From Motilibacter aurantiacus (lineage in GTDB: Bacteria; Actinomycetota; Actinomycetes; Motilibacterales; Motilibacteraceae), in assembly GCF_011250645.1 (NCBI RefSeq), contig NZ_JAANNO010000006.1, positions 1-64,000 of the forward strand: a stretch of DNA of 64,000 bases, read 5' to 3'. The notes beneath the pieces were generated by a model. It saw nothing but the letters and a program-made list of their open reading frames with translations, was not told the origin of the DNA and made no database searches. How positions within the stretch are numbered: the first letter of the stretch is position 1; each line of letters begins with the position of its first letter. Positions 1-14,071 of the stretch are shown piece by piece. Position numbers and translations under genes: made by a program.

Positions 1-568
1 AACACCCCGGGCACGAGGCTCATTCCCACCGGATCAGCTCCACCCTCCCGGGCCTCGCCTCTCCGTTCTTGCTCGGAGAGCTTATCACACTCTCCCGCTC
101 CCCGCGGCCGGCCTTTCGGCACCGCTTCGGTTCTTCCTGCCGTGCCCGAGAACCATACAGCGTCTCTTGCCCGGCCCCGGGGTCGCTCCTGATGGAGCTT
201 CACCGGAGAACAGCCGCTCAATTCCCGGAAGGTCTTGCTCGGCTGTTCTGGGAGAAACTTTAGCAGTTCCTCCGGTGCGAAGTCCTCACCAGCGCAAGGA
301 TTCCGCGGCGCTCTGCCCGGAAGCGAGCGCTTCCTGGCACGACCGGCCGGACGTCGTCACCGGCGCCGACTCAAGGTTCTTGTTGTCATGACGAACGCTT
401 CGCACCGGCGCCAGCCGGTCCCGTGGTCCCGTCCGGCCCGCCACCGCGGCCACTTCCCGTGTCCGTCGCTCAGCGAGCCGAGGAGCAAACTTAGCGCACA
501 CGGGACCGTGAACGCAAAGCGCGGTCCACGTGACCCCCGTCACGGCTGCCCCGCCCCCCAGCGCCGGC
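1..568. other. Gene-free left edge downstream of tyrS
   Basis: No convincing protein, tRNA or rRNA is seen here. The short open frames overlap each other on both strands and have no recognisable motif. The stretch lies 3' of tyrS on the minus strand, so whatever it controls lies off the left edge. In several actinomycetes an rRNA operon follows tyrS; that is only a hypothesis for this genome. Confidence 0.5.
59..86 (-). promoter_or_regulatory. Hairpin plus AT-rich box, possible promoter/leader start
   Basis: On the minus strand an AT-containing box (GATAAGCT, about 79-86) is followed by a perfect 7-bp inverted repeat, CTCTCCG...CGGAGAG (59-65 with 74-80, 8-base loop). In this GC-rich DNA the box could be a -10 element read leftwards out of the window. 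No good -35 is visible 17-18 bp upstream, so this is weak. Confidence 0.25.
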
Positions 569-1825
569 TCAGTCGAGCTCGACCGCGGCCAGCGAGCGCT
601 TGCCCCGGCGAAGCACCGCCCAGCGCCCGTGCAGCAGGTCCTCCGCCCGCAGCGTCGCATCGACGTCGGCCACCCGCACGTTGTTCACGTACGCCCCGCC
701 CTCCTGCACCGCGCGCCGAGCCTCCGAACGGCTCTTGCACAGCCCGGAGCTCGCGAGCAGCTCGACGACGAGTGGCAGCGGGCGCGACGCGGCCGCCCGG
801 GGCAGCTCGGCCAGAGCGGACTGCAGCGTTGCCGCGTCAAGGGCAGCGAGCTCGCCCTGCCCGAAGAGAGCGCGGCTGGCGTCGATCACCGCCACGCACT
901 GGTCGCCGCCGTGCACCAGTGTGGTGAGCTCCTCGGCCAGCGCGCGTTGACCGGCCCTGGCGGCCGGCTTGTCCCGCGTCTCGGCCTCTAGCGCCTCGAT
1001 CTCCTCCAACGGACGGAACGAGAGGTAGCGCAGCAGCGTCGGCACGTCCCGGTCGTCCGAGTTCAGCCAGAACTGGTAGAACGCGTACGGGCTGGTGAGC
1101 GCCGGGTCCAGCCACACGGCGCCGCCCTCGGTCTTGCCGAACTTGGTCCCGTCGGACTTGAGCAGCAGGTTCGTCGTCAGGGCGTGCGCGTGGCCCCCCT
1201 CGACCCGGCGGATGAGGTCCGCGCCGGCGGTGATGTTGCCCCACTGGTCGCTGCCGCCGAGCTGGAGCGTGCAGCCCTCCCGGCGGAAGAGCTCGAGGTA
1301 GTCGTTGGCCTGCAGGATCTGGTAGCTGAACTCGGTGTAGGAGATACCGGTCGCCAGGCGCGCGCTCACGGCCTCCTTGTCGAGCATCCGGTTGACGCTG
1401 AAGTGCTTGCCCAGGTCGCGGAGCAGGTCGATCGCCGAGAGCTGGGACGTCCAGTCGAGGTTGTTGACCATGGTGGCCGCAGCCGGCCCGTCGAAGTCCA
1501 GGAAGCGCTCGATCTGGCCGCGGATGTGCCCCACCCACCCCGCGACCACGGAAGGGTCGTTGAGCACGCGCTCCGCCGTGGGCTTCGGGTCTCCGATCAG
1601 CCCCGTCGCGCCGCCGACGAGAGCCAGCGGCCGGTGCCCGGCGATCTGGAACCGGCGCATCGTGAGCACCTGCATGAGGTGCCCGACGTGCAGGCTGGCG
1701 GCGGTGGGGTCGAAGCCGGTGTAGAACGTCACCTGCCCGGCCCCGAGCGCCGCCGAGAGGGCGTCGATGTCGGTCGTCTGGGCGAGCAGCCCGCGGGCAC
1801 GCAGGTCGTCGAGGATGGCGCTCAT
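569..1825 (-). CDS. tyrS: Tyrosyl-tRNA synthetase
   Basis: Class Ic aminoacyl-tRNA synthetase (418 aa, normal length) that charges tRNA-Tyr in the cytosol. The HIGH signature appears as HVGH at residues 46-49. The tyrosine pocket region contains [13 protein letters not shown] and GGSDQWGN, and the KMSKS loop is the bacterial variant KFGKT near residue 228. The last ~70 residues form an S4-type RNA-binding domain. The ATG overlaps the TGA of the upstream mpg gene in an ATGA junction, so the two are translationally coupled. Identity is secure. Confidence 0.97.
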   Translation of the reverse strand: MSAILDDLRARGLLAQTTDIDALSAALGAGQVTFYTGFDPTAASLHVGHLMQVLTMRRFQIAGHRPLALVGGATGLIGDPKPTAERVLNDPSVVAGWVGHIRGQIERFLDFDGPAAATMVNNLDWTSQLSAIDLLRDLGKHFSVNRMLDKEAVSARLATGISYTEFSYQILQANDYLELFRREGCTLQLGGSDQWGNITAGADLIRRVEGGHAHALTTNLLLKSDGTKFGKTEGGAVWLDPALTSPYAFYQFWLNSDDRDVPTLLRYLSFRPLEEIEALEAETRDKPAARAGQRALAEELTTLVHGGDQCVAVIDASRALFGQGELAALDAATLQSALAELPRAAASRPLPLVVELLASSGLCKSRSEARRAVQEGGAYVNNVRVADVDATLRAEDLLHGRWAVLRRGKRSLAAVELD

Positions 1826-2487
1826 GGCGTCGATGATCCCGCACCCGTGGGACCGGCCGTCCGGCGGCGGGGCGCATGCCTGCGGTAGGCGCCGACCGTC
1901 GGGTCACCGCCGACCCAGAAGCGCCACGGGGTGTCGGCCCCGGCGGTGACCCCCACTCGCGGCCCGGTCGCCACTGCCGCAGCCGGCACGGGCGAGGCCG
2001 GCGCGAGCAGGCGGACCGGTGAGGCCGGGGCGAGCAGGTCCAGGCCGTACGCCGACCCGTCGACCCCGAGGGCGGCACAGAGCCGCGCGGGGCCGCGCGC
2101 CAGGTCGACGTCGGCGCGGGAGGCCCGCCGCCGCGTACGCGCGAGCTCCGGGCCGACGACGATCTCGCCCGCCCGCAGGAGGACGGCCGACGCGGTGCCC
2201 TCGACCCCGCACACCACGTTGGCGCACCAGTGCATGCCGTAGGTGAAGTAGACGTACAGGAAGCCGGCATCGCCGAACATGACGTCGTTGCGCGGGGTAC
2301 GCCCGCGGAAGGCGTGGGAGCCGGGGTCGGCCTCCCCCGCGTACGCCTCCACCTCGGTGAGGCGCACCGCTACCCGCCCGGCCTCGGTGTCGCTGACGAG
2401 CAGGGCGCCGAGCAGGGCCGGCGCCACCTCGGGCGCCGGCCCCCGCAGCGTCTCCCGCCGGAAGGCGGTCAGTCCCGCGTCGCCCAT
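1822..2487 (-). CDS. mpg: 3-methyladenine DNA glycosylase (AAG/MPG family)
   Basis: Monofunctional base-excision-repair glycosylase of the AAG/MPG fold (221 aa), removing alkylated purines. The family core is clear: TEVEAY near residues 44-49 (the Glu of VEAY, about residue 47, aligns with the catalytic Glu of human AAG), then [18 protein letters not shown] and [15 protein letters not shown]. The chosen ATG at 2487 overlaps the 3' end of argH by 19 bp. The gene ends in an ATGA overlap with tyrS. The Arg/Pro-rich tail after about residue 200 is poorly conserved. The exact start is less certain than the function. Confidence 0.9.
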   Translation of the reverse strand: MGDAGLTAFRRETLRGPAPEVAPALLGALLVSDTEAGRVAVRLTEVEAYAGEADPGSHAFRGRTPRNDVMFGDAGFLYVYFTYGMHWCANVVCGVEGTASAVLLRAGEIVVGPELARTRRRASRADVDLARGPARLCAALGVDGSAYGLDLLAPASPVRLLAPASPVPAAAVATGPRVGVTAGADTPWRFWVGGDPTVGAYRRHAPRRRTAGPTGAGSSTP

Positions 2488-3881
2488 GCAGCGTGCTCGC
2501 TGGCCCCGGCGGCGAGCGCCGCCAACTGCTCGGCGACGCGCGCAGGGGCGGTCCCGCCGACGGCGGAGCGGGCCTCGAGCGCCCCGCGGACCGAGAGGAC
2601 TGACCGCACCGTGGCGTCCAGCCGGGGGTCCACCGCCTCGAAGTCGGCGTCGTCCAGCTCCCACAGCTCGATGCCACGCGAGTCGCACAGCTGCACGAGG
2701 CTTCCGGAGATCTCGTGCGCGTCCCGGAACGGGACCCCCCGGCGCACGAGCCACTCGGCGACGTCGGTCGCCAGCGCATGCCCGGTCGGCGTGGTCGCCT
2801 CCAGCCGCACTGCGTCGACCCGCAGGGTGGCGACCATCCCGGCGAGCGCCGGGATCACGAGGAGCAGCTGCTCGACGGCGTCGAAAGCCGGCTCCTTGTC
2901 CTCCTGCATGTCCCGGTCGTAGGCGAGCGGCAGGCCCTTGAGCATGGCCAGCACGCCGGTCACGTGCCCGATGAGCCGCCCGGCCTTGCCACGGGCGAGC
3001 TCGGCGATGTCGGGGTTCTTCTTCTGCGGCATGATCGACGAGCCCGTCGAGAAGGCGTCGTCGAGCCGCACCCAGCCGAACTCCGACGTCGCCCAGAGGC
3101 AGAGCTCCTCGCCGAGCCGCGACAGGTGCACCCCGAGCAGCGCCGCGACGAAGAGGAACTCCGCGACGAAGTCACGGTCGCTGACGGCGTCGATGCTGTT
3201 CGGGATAGCCCCGCGGAAGCCGAGCTCGCGCGCGGTGGCCTCCGGGTCCAGCGGCAGGGAGGACCCGGCGAGCGCGCCCGCGCCCAGCGGTGACCAGGCG
3301 GCCCGCTCGTCCCAGTCGCGCAGCCGGTCGACGTCGCGGGCGAGCGGGTGGACGTGGGCCAGCAGCTGGTGGGCGAGGAGCACTGGCTGCGCGTGCTGCA
3401 GGTGCGTCATCCCCGGGGCCGGCACGTCGATGTTGCGCTCGGCGAGGCCGATCAGGGACGTCTCGAGCTCGGCGATGCGCGCGACCAGCTGGCGGGCCGC
3501 GTCCCGCAGGTAGAGCCGGAGGTCCGTGGCCACCTGGTCGTTGCGACTGCGCCCGGCGCGCAGCTTGCCGCCGAGCGCGCCGAGCCGCTCGAGCAGCCCG
3601 CGCTCGAGGGCCGTGTGGACGTCCTCGTCGTCGACGGTCGGCCGGAACGCGCCGGACGCCACGTCGGCGGCCAGCCCGTCGAGCGCCTCCAGCATGCGCC
3701 CGAGCTCGTCGTCATCGAGGAGGCCCGCCCGGTGCAGCACGCGGGCGTGCGCCTTGGAGCCGAGCAGGTCGTACGGCGCGAGGCGCCAGTCGAACTGGAC
3801 GCTGACCGAGAGCTGCGCGAGGGCGTCGGCGGGCCCGCTGGCGAACCGGCCGCCCCACAGGCGCCGGGGGGCCTCGGTCAC
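2469..3881 (-). CDS. argH: Argininosuccinate lyase
   Basis: Last step of arginine synthesis: argininosuccinate to arginine plus fumarate. The 470-aa protein belongs to the aspartase/fumarase superfamily. It carries the signature [12 protein letters not shown] at about 280-291 (flexible loop with the catalytic Ser) and the THLQHAQP segment at about 159-166. The GTG at 3881 is chosen because GGAGGGGG lies just upstream and the product starts [13 protein letters not shown], as in homologues; an in-frame start further out (3962) would add 27 unconserved residues. It follows argR by 97 bp. argG, often next to argH, is absent. Confidence 0.96.
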   Translation of the reverse strand: MTEAPRRLWGGRFASGPADALAQLSVSVQFDWRLAPYDLLGSKAHARVLHRAGLLDDDELGRMLEALDGLAADVASGAFRPTVDDEDVHTALERGLLERLGALGGKLRAGRSRNDQVATDLRLYLRDAARQLVARIAELETSLIGLAERNIDVPAPGMTHLQHAQPVLLAHQLLAHVHPLARDVDRLRDWDERAAWSPLGAGALAGSSLPLDPEATARELGFRGAIPNSIDAVSDRDFVAEFLFVAALLGVHLSRLGEELCLWATSEFGWVRLDDAFSTGSSIMPQKKNPDIAELARGKAGRLIGHVTGVLAMLKGLPLAYDRDMQEDKEPAFDAVEQLLLVIPALAGMVATLRVDAVRLEATTPTGHALATDVAEWLVRRGVPFRDAHEISGSLVQLCDSRGIELWELDDADFEAVDPRLDATVRSVLSVRGALEARSAVGGTAPARVAEQLAALAAGASEHAAWATRD

Positions 3882-3978
3882 TGCGCCCCCTCCAGGACCG
3901 GGGTCTGCTCGCTGGTCAACGGTCTCTCCTTCTGCGGTGCATGGGGCGGAAGTCTTGCGCACGCGGTCGGCTGCGCGG

Positions 3979-6641
<2,663 letters not shown>

Positions 6642-6645
<4 letters not shown>

Positions 6646-7529
6646 GGGGTGACCTCCGTCCCGACGCCTTCGTCGGTGAACACTTCGAGCAGCAGGGAAT
6701 GGGGGACGCGACCGTCGAGCACGTGCGCCTTGGACACGCCGCCCCGGACCGCCCGCAGGCAGGCCTGCATCTTGGGGACCATTCCCGACGACAGCGTCGG
6801 CAGCATTGCCTCCAGCGAGTCCGCGTCCACCGAGCTGAGCACCTCGTCGGTGCTGGGCCAGTCGGCGTAGAGGCCCTCGACGTCGGTCAGGACGACGAGC
6901 TTCTCCGCCTGAAGGGCCACCGCGAGCGCGGCGGCCGCGATGTCTGCGTTGACGTTGTAGACCTCGCCCGCGTCCCCGCGCGCGACGCTGGTGACCACCG
7001 GGATGCGTCCGTCGTCGAGCAGCGCCTCGACCACCTCGGGCTCGACCCGGACGATGTCGCCGACGAGCCCGACGTCGACGGGCTCGCCGTCGACCACCGG
7101 CATGGTCCGCTCGGCCGTGAAGAGCCGGGCGTCCTCGCCGGAGAGCCCGACCGCGAAGGAGCCGTGGGCGTTGACGAGGCCGACGACCTCGCGCTGCACC
7201 TGGCCGACCAGGACCATCCGGACGACGTCCATCGCCTCCGGGGTCGTGACCCGCAGGCCGCCGGTGAAGACGGTCTCGATGCCCAGCCGGTCGAGCGCGG
7301 CGGTGACCTGAGGCCCGCCGCCGTGGACGACGACGGGCCGCAGGCCGGCGTGGCGCAGGAAGACGACGTCGGCTGCGAACGAGGCCTTGAGCGTCTCGTT
7401 GGTCATCGCGTTGCCGCCGTACTTGATGACGACGGTGCGGCCGGCGAAGCGCTTGAGCCAGGGCAGCGCCTCGACGAGGGTCGCGGCCTTGGAGAGCGCG
7501 GCCGCGCGGTCGCGGGAGACCGCGCTCAC
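6642..7529 (-). CDS. argB: Acetylglutamate kinase
   Basis: Amino-acid kinase family enzyme (295 aa) phosphorylating N-acetylglutamate, the usual feedback-controlled step of the cyclic pathway. The ATP site is IKYGGNAM around K36, the substrate site VVHGGGPQV around 68-76, and the C-terminal nucleotide region contains [12 protein letters not shown]. An N-terminal helix of about 25 residues precedes the kinase core, as in the arginine-sensitive hexameric forms; that sensitivity is inferred. GTG 7529 overlaps the argJ stop (GTGA). Confidence 0.96.
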
Positions 7530-8677
7530 GTGGAGTACGCCGAATTCTCGTGGACGTAGTCGACGGTTAAGTCGTTGGTCCACACCGTCACCGACTCCGC
7601 CCCCGCGTGCAGGTCGATGCGGATCGCGACGTCGCGCCCGTCGAACCGCACCAGCTCGCGCGGCTCCCCCGGCTCGCCGGCGATGCACACCTTGACGCCT
7701 TGGAAGGACACGTCGACCTCCTGGGGGTCGAACTGCGCCCCTGTCGTGCCGACGGCGGCCAGCACCCGGCCCCAGTTGGGGTCCTCGCCGTAGATCGCGC
7801 ACTTGAGCAGGTTGCTGCGCGCGACCGCCCGGCCGACCTCGAGCCCGTCCTCCTCCGAGGCGGCGCCGACCACCTCGATGGAGATGTCGTGCTTTGCCCC
7901 CTCGGCGTCCGCGAGCAGCTGCCGCGCGAGGTCCGCGCAGAGCACGCGCACGGCCTCGGCGAACTCGTCGTAGGAAGGCGCGATCCCGGAAGCGGCACTC
8001 GCCATCAGCAGGACGGTGTCGTTGGTCGACATGCACCCGTCGGAGTCGAGCCGGTCGAAGGTGACCCTGGTGGCCGCCCGCAGGGCGCGGTCGCACGTCT
8101 CCGCGTCCACGTCGGCGTCGGTCGTGATGACCACGAGCATGGTCGCGAGCGCGGGCGCCAGCATCCCGGCGCCCTTGGCCATGCCGCCGACCACCCAGCC
8201 CTGGCCGGCGACGAGCGCCTCCTTCGGGCGGGTGTCCGTCGTCATGATCGCGCGGGCCGCGGCCGGGCCGCCGTCCGACGCGAGGGCACCGGCTGCCGCC
8301 TCGGTCCCGGCGAGCAGCCGGACCAGGTCGAGCTGCTGCCCGATGAGCCCGGTGGAGCAGACGACCACGTCCCCGGCGCTGAGCCCGGTGAGCTCGGCCA
8401 CGAGCTCTGCGGACCGGTGGACGGTCAGGAAGCCCTGGCTTCCGGTGTAGCAGTTGGCGCCCCCGGAGTTGAGCAGCACCGCGTCGACCCGGCCGTCCGA
8501 CACGACCTGCTGGCTCCACGTGACCGGGTGCGCCTTGCAGCGGTTGGCGGTGAAGACGGCAGCCGCGCCGTGGGACGGCCCGTCGTTGACCACGAGGGCG
8601 ACGTCCGGGGTGCCGCTGGGCTTCAGCCCGGCGGTGACACCGGAAGCGCGGAACCCCGAAGCAGCGGTCACGCTCAC
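7526..8677 (-). CDS. argJ: Glutamate N-acetyltransferase ArgJ
   Basis: Ornithine acetyltransferase (383 aa) that moves the acetyl group from N-acetylornithine to glutamate, making the pathway cyclic. The precursor self-cleaves at an Ala-Thr bond; the motif [14 protein letters not shown] at 168-181 supplies Thr179 as nucleophile. Whether it is mono- or bifunctional (also using acetyl-CoA) cannot be told from sequence; no argA is seen here. The GTG at 8677 overlaps the argC stop, and the gene ends overlapping argB. Confidence 0.96.
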   Translation of the reverse strand: MSVTAASGFRASGVTAGLKPSGTPDVALVVNDGPSHGAAAVFTANRCKAHPVTWSQQVVSDGRVDAVLLNSGGANCYTGSQGFLTVHRSAELVAELTGLSAGDVVVCSTGLIGQQLDLVRLLAGTEAAAGALASDGGPAAARAIMTTDTRPKEALVAGQGWVVGGMAKGAGMLAPALATMLVVITTDADVDAETCDRALRAATRVTFDRLDSDGCMSTNDTVLLMASAASGIAPSYDEFAEAVRVLCADLARQLLADAEGAKHDISIEVVGAASEEDGLEVGRAVARSNLLKCAIYGEDPNWGRVLAAVGTTGAQFDPQEVDVSFQGVKVCIAGEPGEPRELVRFDGRDVAIRIDLHAGAESVTVWTNDLTVDYVHENSAYST

Positions 8678-9717
8678 GGCGCGGCCCCCACGACGGAGAG
8701 GCCGCACTCCTCGGGAAGGCCGAGCGCGATGTTGGCGCACTGGAGGGCCTGGCCGGCGGCGCCCTTTCCGAGGTTGTCGATCGCGACCGTCACGACCGCG
8801 CGGCCCGCGTGGGTGTCCGCAGCGGCCTGCACGTGCGCAGAGTTCGAGCCCGCGGTGGCCGCGGTGGTCGGCCACACGCCCTCGGGCAGCAGCGTCACGA
8901 ACGGCTCGTCCGCATAGGCCGCCTGCAGCGCCTCGCGCAGCTGCGCCGTGGTGACCTCGGGCCTCAGGGCCGCGGTGCAGGTCGCCAGGATGCCGCGCGG
9001 CATCGGGGCCAGCAGCGGCGTGAACGACAGCGTCACCGGGCTGCCGGCGGCGGTCGTCAGGGTCTGCTCCATCTCGGGGGTGTGCTGGTGCGCGCCGCCG
9101 GCCTTGTAGGCCGAGACCGCGCCCATGACCTCGGAGCCGAGCAGGGCGACCTTGGCCGAGCGACCGGCGCCGGAGGTGCCGCTCGCGGCGACCACGACGA
9201 CGTCCTGCGCCGCGACCAGGCCGGCGGCGAGCACCGGGGCGAGGCCGAGCGCCACGGAGGTCGGGTAGCAGCCGGGGGCAGCGATCCGCCGCGCGCCGCG
9301 CAGGAGCTGGCGCTGCCCGGGCAGCTCGGGCAGGCCGTACGGCCAGGTGCCGGCGTGCGCCCCGCCGTAGTAGGACTCCCACGTGCCCGGGTCGGTGAGC
9401 CGGTGGTCGGCGCCCAGGTCGACGACCAGGGCGCCGCTGCCCTCGAGCTCGCGGGCGACGGCCGCCGACTGCCCGTGCGGCATGGCCAGGAAGACCACGT
9501 CGTGCCCGGCCAGCTCGGCCGGGTCGGTGGGTCGCAGCACCAGGTCGCCCAGCCCGCGCGCTCCCGCGAGGTGCGGGTGCGCCGCGGCGAGCGGCGTGCC
9601 CGCCGAGCTCGCGGCGGTGACGGTCGTGACGTCGAGCTCGGGATGCCCGGCGAGCAGCCGCAGCAGCTCACCCCCGGCATACCCGCTCGCGCCCGTGACG
9701 GCAACGGTGAGACCCAT
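8674..9717 (-). CDS. argC: N-acetyl-gamma-glutamyl-phosphate reductase
   Basis: NADPH-dependent reductase (347 aa), first gene of the arg operon. The Rossmann motif is [11 protein letters not shown] at 9-19, the catalytic cysteine is Cys150 in APGCYPT, and the C-terminal part contains [13 protein letters not shown] 9717 has no Shine-Dalgarno. It sits 6 nt after a TATGAT -10 element, so the mRNA is probably leaderless. Gene order argC-J-B-D-F-R then argH matches other actinomycetes except for the missing argG. Confidence 0.96.
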   Translation of the reverse strand: MGLTVAVTGASGYAGGELLRLLAGHPELDVTTVTAASSAGTPLAAAHPHLAGARGLGDLVLRPTDPAELAGHDVVFLAMPHGQSAAVARELEGSGALVVDLGADHRLTDPGTWESYYGGAHAGTWPYGLPELPGQRQLLRGARRIAAPGCYPTSVALGLAPVLAAGLVAAQDVVVVAASGTSGAGRSAKVALLGSEVMGAVSAYKAGGAHQHTPEMEQTLTTAAGSPVTLSFTPLLAPMPRGILATCTAALRPEVTTAQLREALQAAYADEPFVTLLPEGVWPTTAATAGSNSAHVQAAADTHAGRAVVTVAIDNLGKGAAGQALQCANIALGLPEECGLSVVGAAP

Positions 9718-9752
9718 GGCGAGATCATACCGGATGACGCATGGTCATGCAG
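9718..9752 (-). promoter_or_regulatory. Leaderless argC promoter with ARG-box-like palindrome
   Basis: On the minus strand TATGAT (9724-9729) is followed by six bases and then the argC ATG, the geometry of a leaderless transcript. Directly upstream lies the palindrome ATGAC-CATGC-GTCAT (9734-9748), between the -10 and the -35 position. It resembles actinobacterial ARG boxes with TGCAT/ATGCA-type arms, and ArgR bound here would block RNA polymerase. Both elements are seen in sequence; function is inferred from ArgR in the same operon. Confidence 0.65.
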
Positions 9753-9770
9753 AACGGCGCGGGCCCCTCG

Positions 9771-10388
9771 TCAGGCCCGGCGGGCGCGGGCGGAAAGCAC
9801 GACGAGCAGCGGGTAGACGGCCTGCGCGCCGGCGGCGGCCCGCTCGGACAGCCCGAGAGCTGCGCCGCCGGTCACCGCCTGCTGGCCGACCCACAGGACG
9901 AGCGCGCCCAGCGCGGCAGCGGCGGCGGCCGCGGGCAGTGGCCGGAGGAGGCGTACGACCGGGCTGCGCCGGCCGAGCGCCGGCCAGGCAGCGAGCGCGC
10001 CGAAGGCCACCACCGCCGCGACCGCGTGGGCGCCGGAGCCGCCCTCGGCCGGGAGCGGGGTCGCGGCGACCGCGAAGGTGGCCAGCCCGCCCAGGGCGAG
10101 GCCCGCGCGCGCGGCGGCCGGGGCCGCCCGCAGCCCGCTCGCCGTGACGAGGTGGCACGCGCCCAGCCCGGCCAGAGCACCCGTCATCACCCAGGCGTCG
10201 GCCGCGCCGGCGCCCGCCAGCGCGCTGATCGAGCCCCGCACGGCGTCGAAGCCGTCGGGCTGCCGGGCCGCAGCCAGCGTCCACCCACCGACGAGCAGCA
10301 CCGGCGCGGCGGCGGCGGAGGCCACGGCCCAGGCTGCCGCACCGCCTCGTGGGGACGGCTCACCCCGCAGCCGTCGCCGCAGGCTCAC
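9771..10388 (-). CDS. DUF998 family membrane protein
   Basis: Predicted integral membrane protein (205 aa) with about six hydrophobic helices. The first-helix region and [18 protein letters not shown] are typical of the DUF998 family, whose function is unknown. GTG 10388 overlaps the pheT stop as GTGA, so it is co-translated with phenylalanyl-tRNA synthetase. It ends about 50 bp before argC on the same strand, but argC has its own promoter. No catalytic residues are evident. Confidence 0.75.
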   Translation of the reverse strand: MSLRRRLRGEPSPRGGAAAWAVASAAAAPVLLVGGWTLAAARQPDGFDAVRGSISALAGAGAADAWVMTGALAGLGACHLVTASGLRAAPAAARAGLALGGLATFAVAATPLPAEGGSGAHAVAAVVAFGALAAWPALGRRSPVVRLLRPLPAAAAAAALGALVLWVGQQAVTGGAALGLSERAAAGAQAVYPLLVVLSARARRA

Positions 10389-12862
10389 GCGCCGCGCAGC
10401 ACCGCGCCGGTCCGACGACCGGCCTCGGCGACCGCCGCGTCCCGCGCCTGCGACGCCTCCTCGGCCGTCAGCGTGCGGTCCTCGGCCCGGAGCCACAGCC
10501 GGTACGCGAGCGAGCGCTGGCCCTCCGCGATCCCGGCGCCCTTGTAGACGTCGAAGAGGCGCACCTGCTCCAGCAGGCCCCCCGCCCCGGCGCGCAGCGC
10601 GGCCTCGACGGCGGCGGCCGGCACCGTGGTGTCGACCACGAGCGCCACGTCCTGGGTGGCCACGGGGTAGGCCGACAGCCGCGGCGCGGGCACCGGGCCG
10701 GGCAGGTCGGCCATGAGCAGGTCGAGGTCGAGCTCCATCGCGCAGGTCCGCTCCGGCACGCCGAGCGCCTCGACCACCCGCGGGTGCAGCTCGCCGGCGT
10801 GTCCGACGACCGTGCCGCCGACCAGGAGCGCGGCACAGCGCCCCGGGTGCCACGGCGCGTGCTCGTCGGCGCGTACGTCCAGGGTGACGCCGACGGCGGA
10901 CGCGACCGTCCGCGCGGCCTCGATCGCGTCGGCCCAGAGCGCGGGCTCGCCCGGCCCCCACCAGCCCGGCCGGCGCAGGTTGCCGGCGAGCACCGCCCCC
11001 ACCCGCCGCGGCTGGCGGGGCAGGGCCGCGTCGAGCGCGGCGAGCTGCTCGTCGCTGGGACGGGCGTCCACGCCGAGGCGGGGAGCCTGCGGCAGCGGCC
11101 CGTCGTCGACGCGGAAGACCAGGCCGGTCTCGAAGAGCGCCACGTCGACCGCGCCGCGGGCGACGTTGCGCCGCAGCGCCGCGAGCAGCCCGGGCAGCAG
11201 CGTGGTGCGCAGCGCCGGCTGCTCGGCCGAGATCGGGTTCGCCAGGTGCAGCGTCCGGCGTCGGGGGTCGTCCGCGGCGAGGCCGAGCGCCTCGAGGTCC
11301 GCCTCGCCGATGAAGGGGTAGCTCGGGGCCTCGACGAGGCCGGCCCCGGCCAGCGCGCGGCCGACCCGGCGGCGTGCCCGCTGCTGCTCGGTGAGCCCGG
11401 CGCTCGCCGGCGGCAGCGGCAGGACCGACGGGATGCGGTCGTACCCGTCGAGCCGCGCCACCTCCTCGACCAGGTCGTACGGCCCGGCGAGGTCCCCCCG
11501 CCAGGACGGCGGTGTGACGAGCAGGTCCTCGCCCTCCGCGGTGACCGTGCAGCCCACGGCCCGGAGGGCGGCGAGCACCTCGTCCGTGGTGTAGCCCACG
11601 CCGACGACACGGCCGGGCAGGTCGGCCGGCATGCGCAGCTGCGCCGGCAGGACGGGCGTCCCGGCGTCGGTCACGCCGTCCTCCGCCGTCGCGCCGCCGA
11701 GCTCGACGAGCAGGTCCACCGCCCGCTGGGCCGCGACGGGCGGCAGGGCCGGGTCGACGCCCCGCTCGAACCGGCGCGAGGCCTCGCTGAGCAGCCCGTG
11801 CCGCCGGCTGCCCCGGGACACGACCGCGGCGTCGAAGTGAGCGGCCTCGAGCACGATGTCGGTGGTGGCGGCCGAGATCTCGGTCGACGCGCCGCCCATG
11901 ACCCCGGCGACGCCGATGGCGCCGCTCTCGTCGGAGATGACCAGGTCATCCGGGTCCAGTGCCCGCTTCGTGCCGTCGAGGGTCTCGATGCGCTCGTCGG
12001 GCAGAGCCCGGCGTACGACGATCGCGCCCTGCAGCCGGCGCATGTCGTAGGCGTGCAGCGGCTGGCCGAGCTCGAGCATCACGTAGTTCGTGACGTCGAC
12101 GGCCAGGCTGACCGACCGCATGCCGGCGAGCGCCAGGCGGCGCGTCATCCACGCGGGCGAGGGGCGCTCCGGGTCGAGCCCGACGATCCCGCGCGCGACG
12201 AAGCGGTCGCAGGCGGCGCCGTCCTCGACGCGCACCGGCCATGCCGGGCCCTCGCTCGTCGCCGGCTCGACGTCTGCGGGGTCGCGCAGCGGCACGGAGT
12301 ACGCCGCCGCGAGCTCGCGCGCGATGCCGCGCACCGACAGCGCGTAGCCACGGTCGGGGGTCGGCGTGATGTCGAGGACCTCGTCGCGCAGCTTCAGGTA
12401 GTCGGCCGCGTCGGCCCCGACGGGCGCGTCCTCGGGCAGGACGACGATGCCCTCGGTGCCGTCGTCCCCGACGCCCAGCTCGGTGGAGGAGCAGATCATG
12501 CCGTCGCTGACGTGGCCGTACGTCTTGCGGGCGGCGATTGCGAAACCGCCGTGGAGCACCGCGCCGGGCAGCGAGACGACGACCTTGTCCCCGACGGCGA
12601 AGTTGGACGCCCCGCAGACGATGCCCCGCGGCTCCTCGCCCTCGGCGACGCGCACCTGGCACCAACGGATCGTCTTCTTCTTCTGCGGCTCCTCGACGAA
12701 CTCGAGGACCTGGCCGACCACGACCGGGCCGGAGACGTCACCGACGGGCTCGATGCCCTCGACCTCGAGCCCGGCGCGGACGAGGCGCTCGGCGACCTCA
12801 CGAGCACTGTGCCCGGCGGGGATGTCGACGTGCTCCCGCAGCCACGACAGCGGCACCCGCAC
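10385..12862 (-). CDS. pheT: Phenylalanyl-tRNA synthetase beta subunit
   Basis: Large subunit (825 aa) of the alpha2-beta2 PheRS. The start [15 protein letters not shown] is canonical. An OB-fold tRNA-binding domain (about 40-150, with [18 protein letters not shown]), B3/B4 editing domain, B5 domain ([15 protein letters not shown] lies near the OB/B3 boundary), catalytic-like core and C-terminal FDX-ACB domain ([15 protein letters not shown]) are in the expected order. It lies 1 bp after pheS and is coupled to the DUF998 gene. Complete, normal length. Confidence 0.96.
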   Translation of the reverse strand: MRVPLSWLREHVDIPAGHSAREVAERLVRAGLEVEGIEPVGDVSGPVVVGQVLEFVEEPQKKKTIRWCQVRVAEGEEPRGIVCGASNFAVGDKVVVSLPGAVLHGGFAIAARKTYGHVSDGMICSSTELGVGDDGTEGIVVLPEDAPVGADAADYLKLRDEVLDITPTPDRGYALSVRGIARELAAAYSVPLRDPADVEPATSEGPAWPVRVEDGAACDRFVARGIVGLDPERPSPAWMTRRLALAGMRSVSLAVDVTNYVMLELGQPLHAYDMRRLQGAIVVRRALPDERIETLDGTKRALDPDDLVISDESGAIGVAGVMGGASTEISAATTDIVLEAAHFDAAVVSRGSRRHGLLSEASRRFERGVDPALPPVAAQRAVDLLVELGGATAEDGVTDAGTPVLPAQLRMPADLPGRVVGVGYTTDEVLAALRAVGCTVTAEGEDLLVTPPSWRGDLAGPYDLVEEVARLDGYDRIPSVLPLPPASAGLTEQQRARRRVGRALAGAGLVEAPSYPFIGEADLEALGLAADDPRRRTLHLANPISAEQPALRTTLLPGLLAALRRNVARGAVDVALFETGLVFRVDDGPLPQAPRLGVDARPSDEQLAALDAALPRQPRRVGAVLAGNLRRPGWWGPGEPALWADAIEAARTVASAVGVTLDVRADEHAPWHPGRCAALLVGGTVVGHAGELHPRVVEALGVPERTCAMELDLDLLMADLPGPVPAPRLSAYPVATQDVALVVDTTVPAAAVEAALRAGAGGLLEQVRLFDVYKGAGIAEGQRSLAYRLWLRAEDRTLTAEEASQARDAAVAEAGRRTGAVLRGA

Positions 12863-12863
12863 G

Positions 12864-14000
<1,137 letters not shown>

Positions 14001-14071
14001 CTACGGCGGGCGGCCGACAGCGGCCGCCGCACGGAGCGGGAGTCAGAGGAAGGACGGGGTGGGGCGCGTGC

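Noticed and set aside
243-262. A boxA-like plus-strand sequence, TGTTCTGGGAGAAAC
   Set aside because: It points towards the antisense of tyrS, not to any RNA gene, and matches the antitermination boxA only partly.
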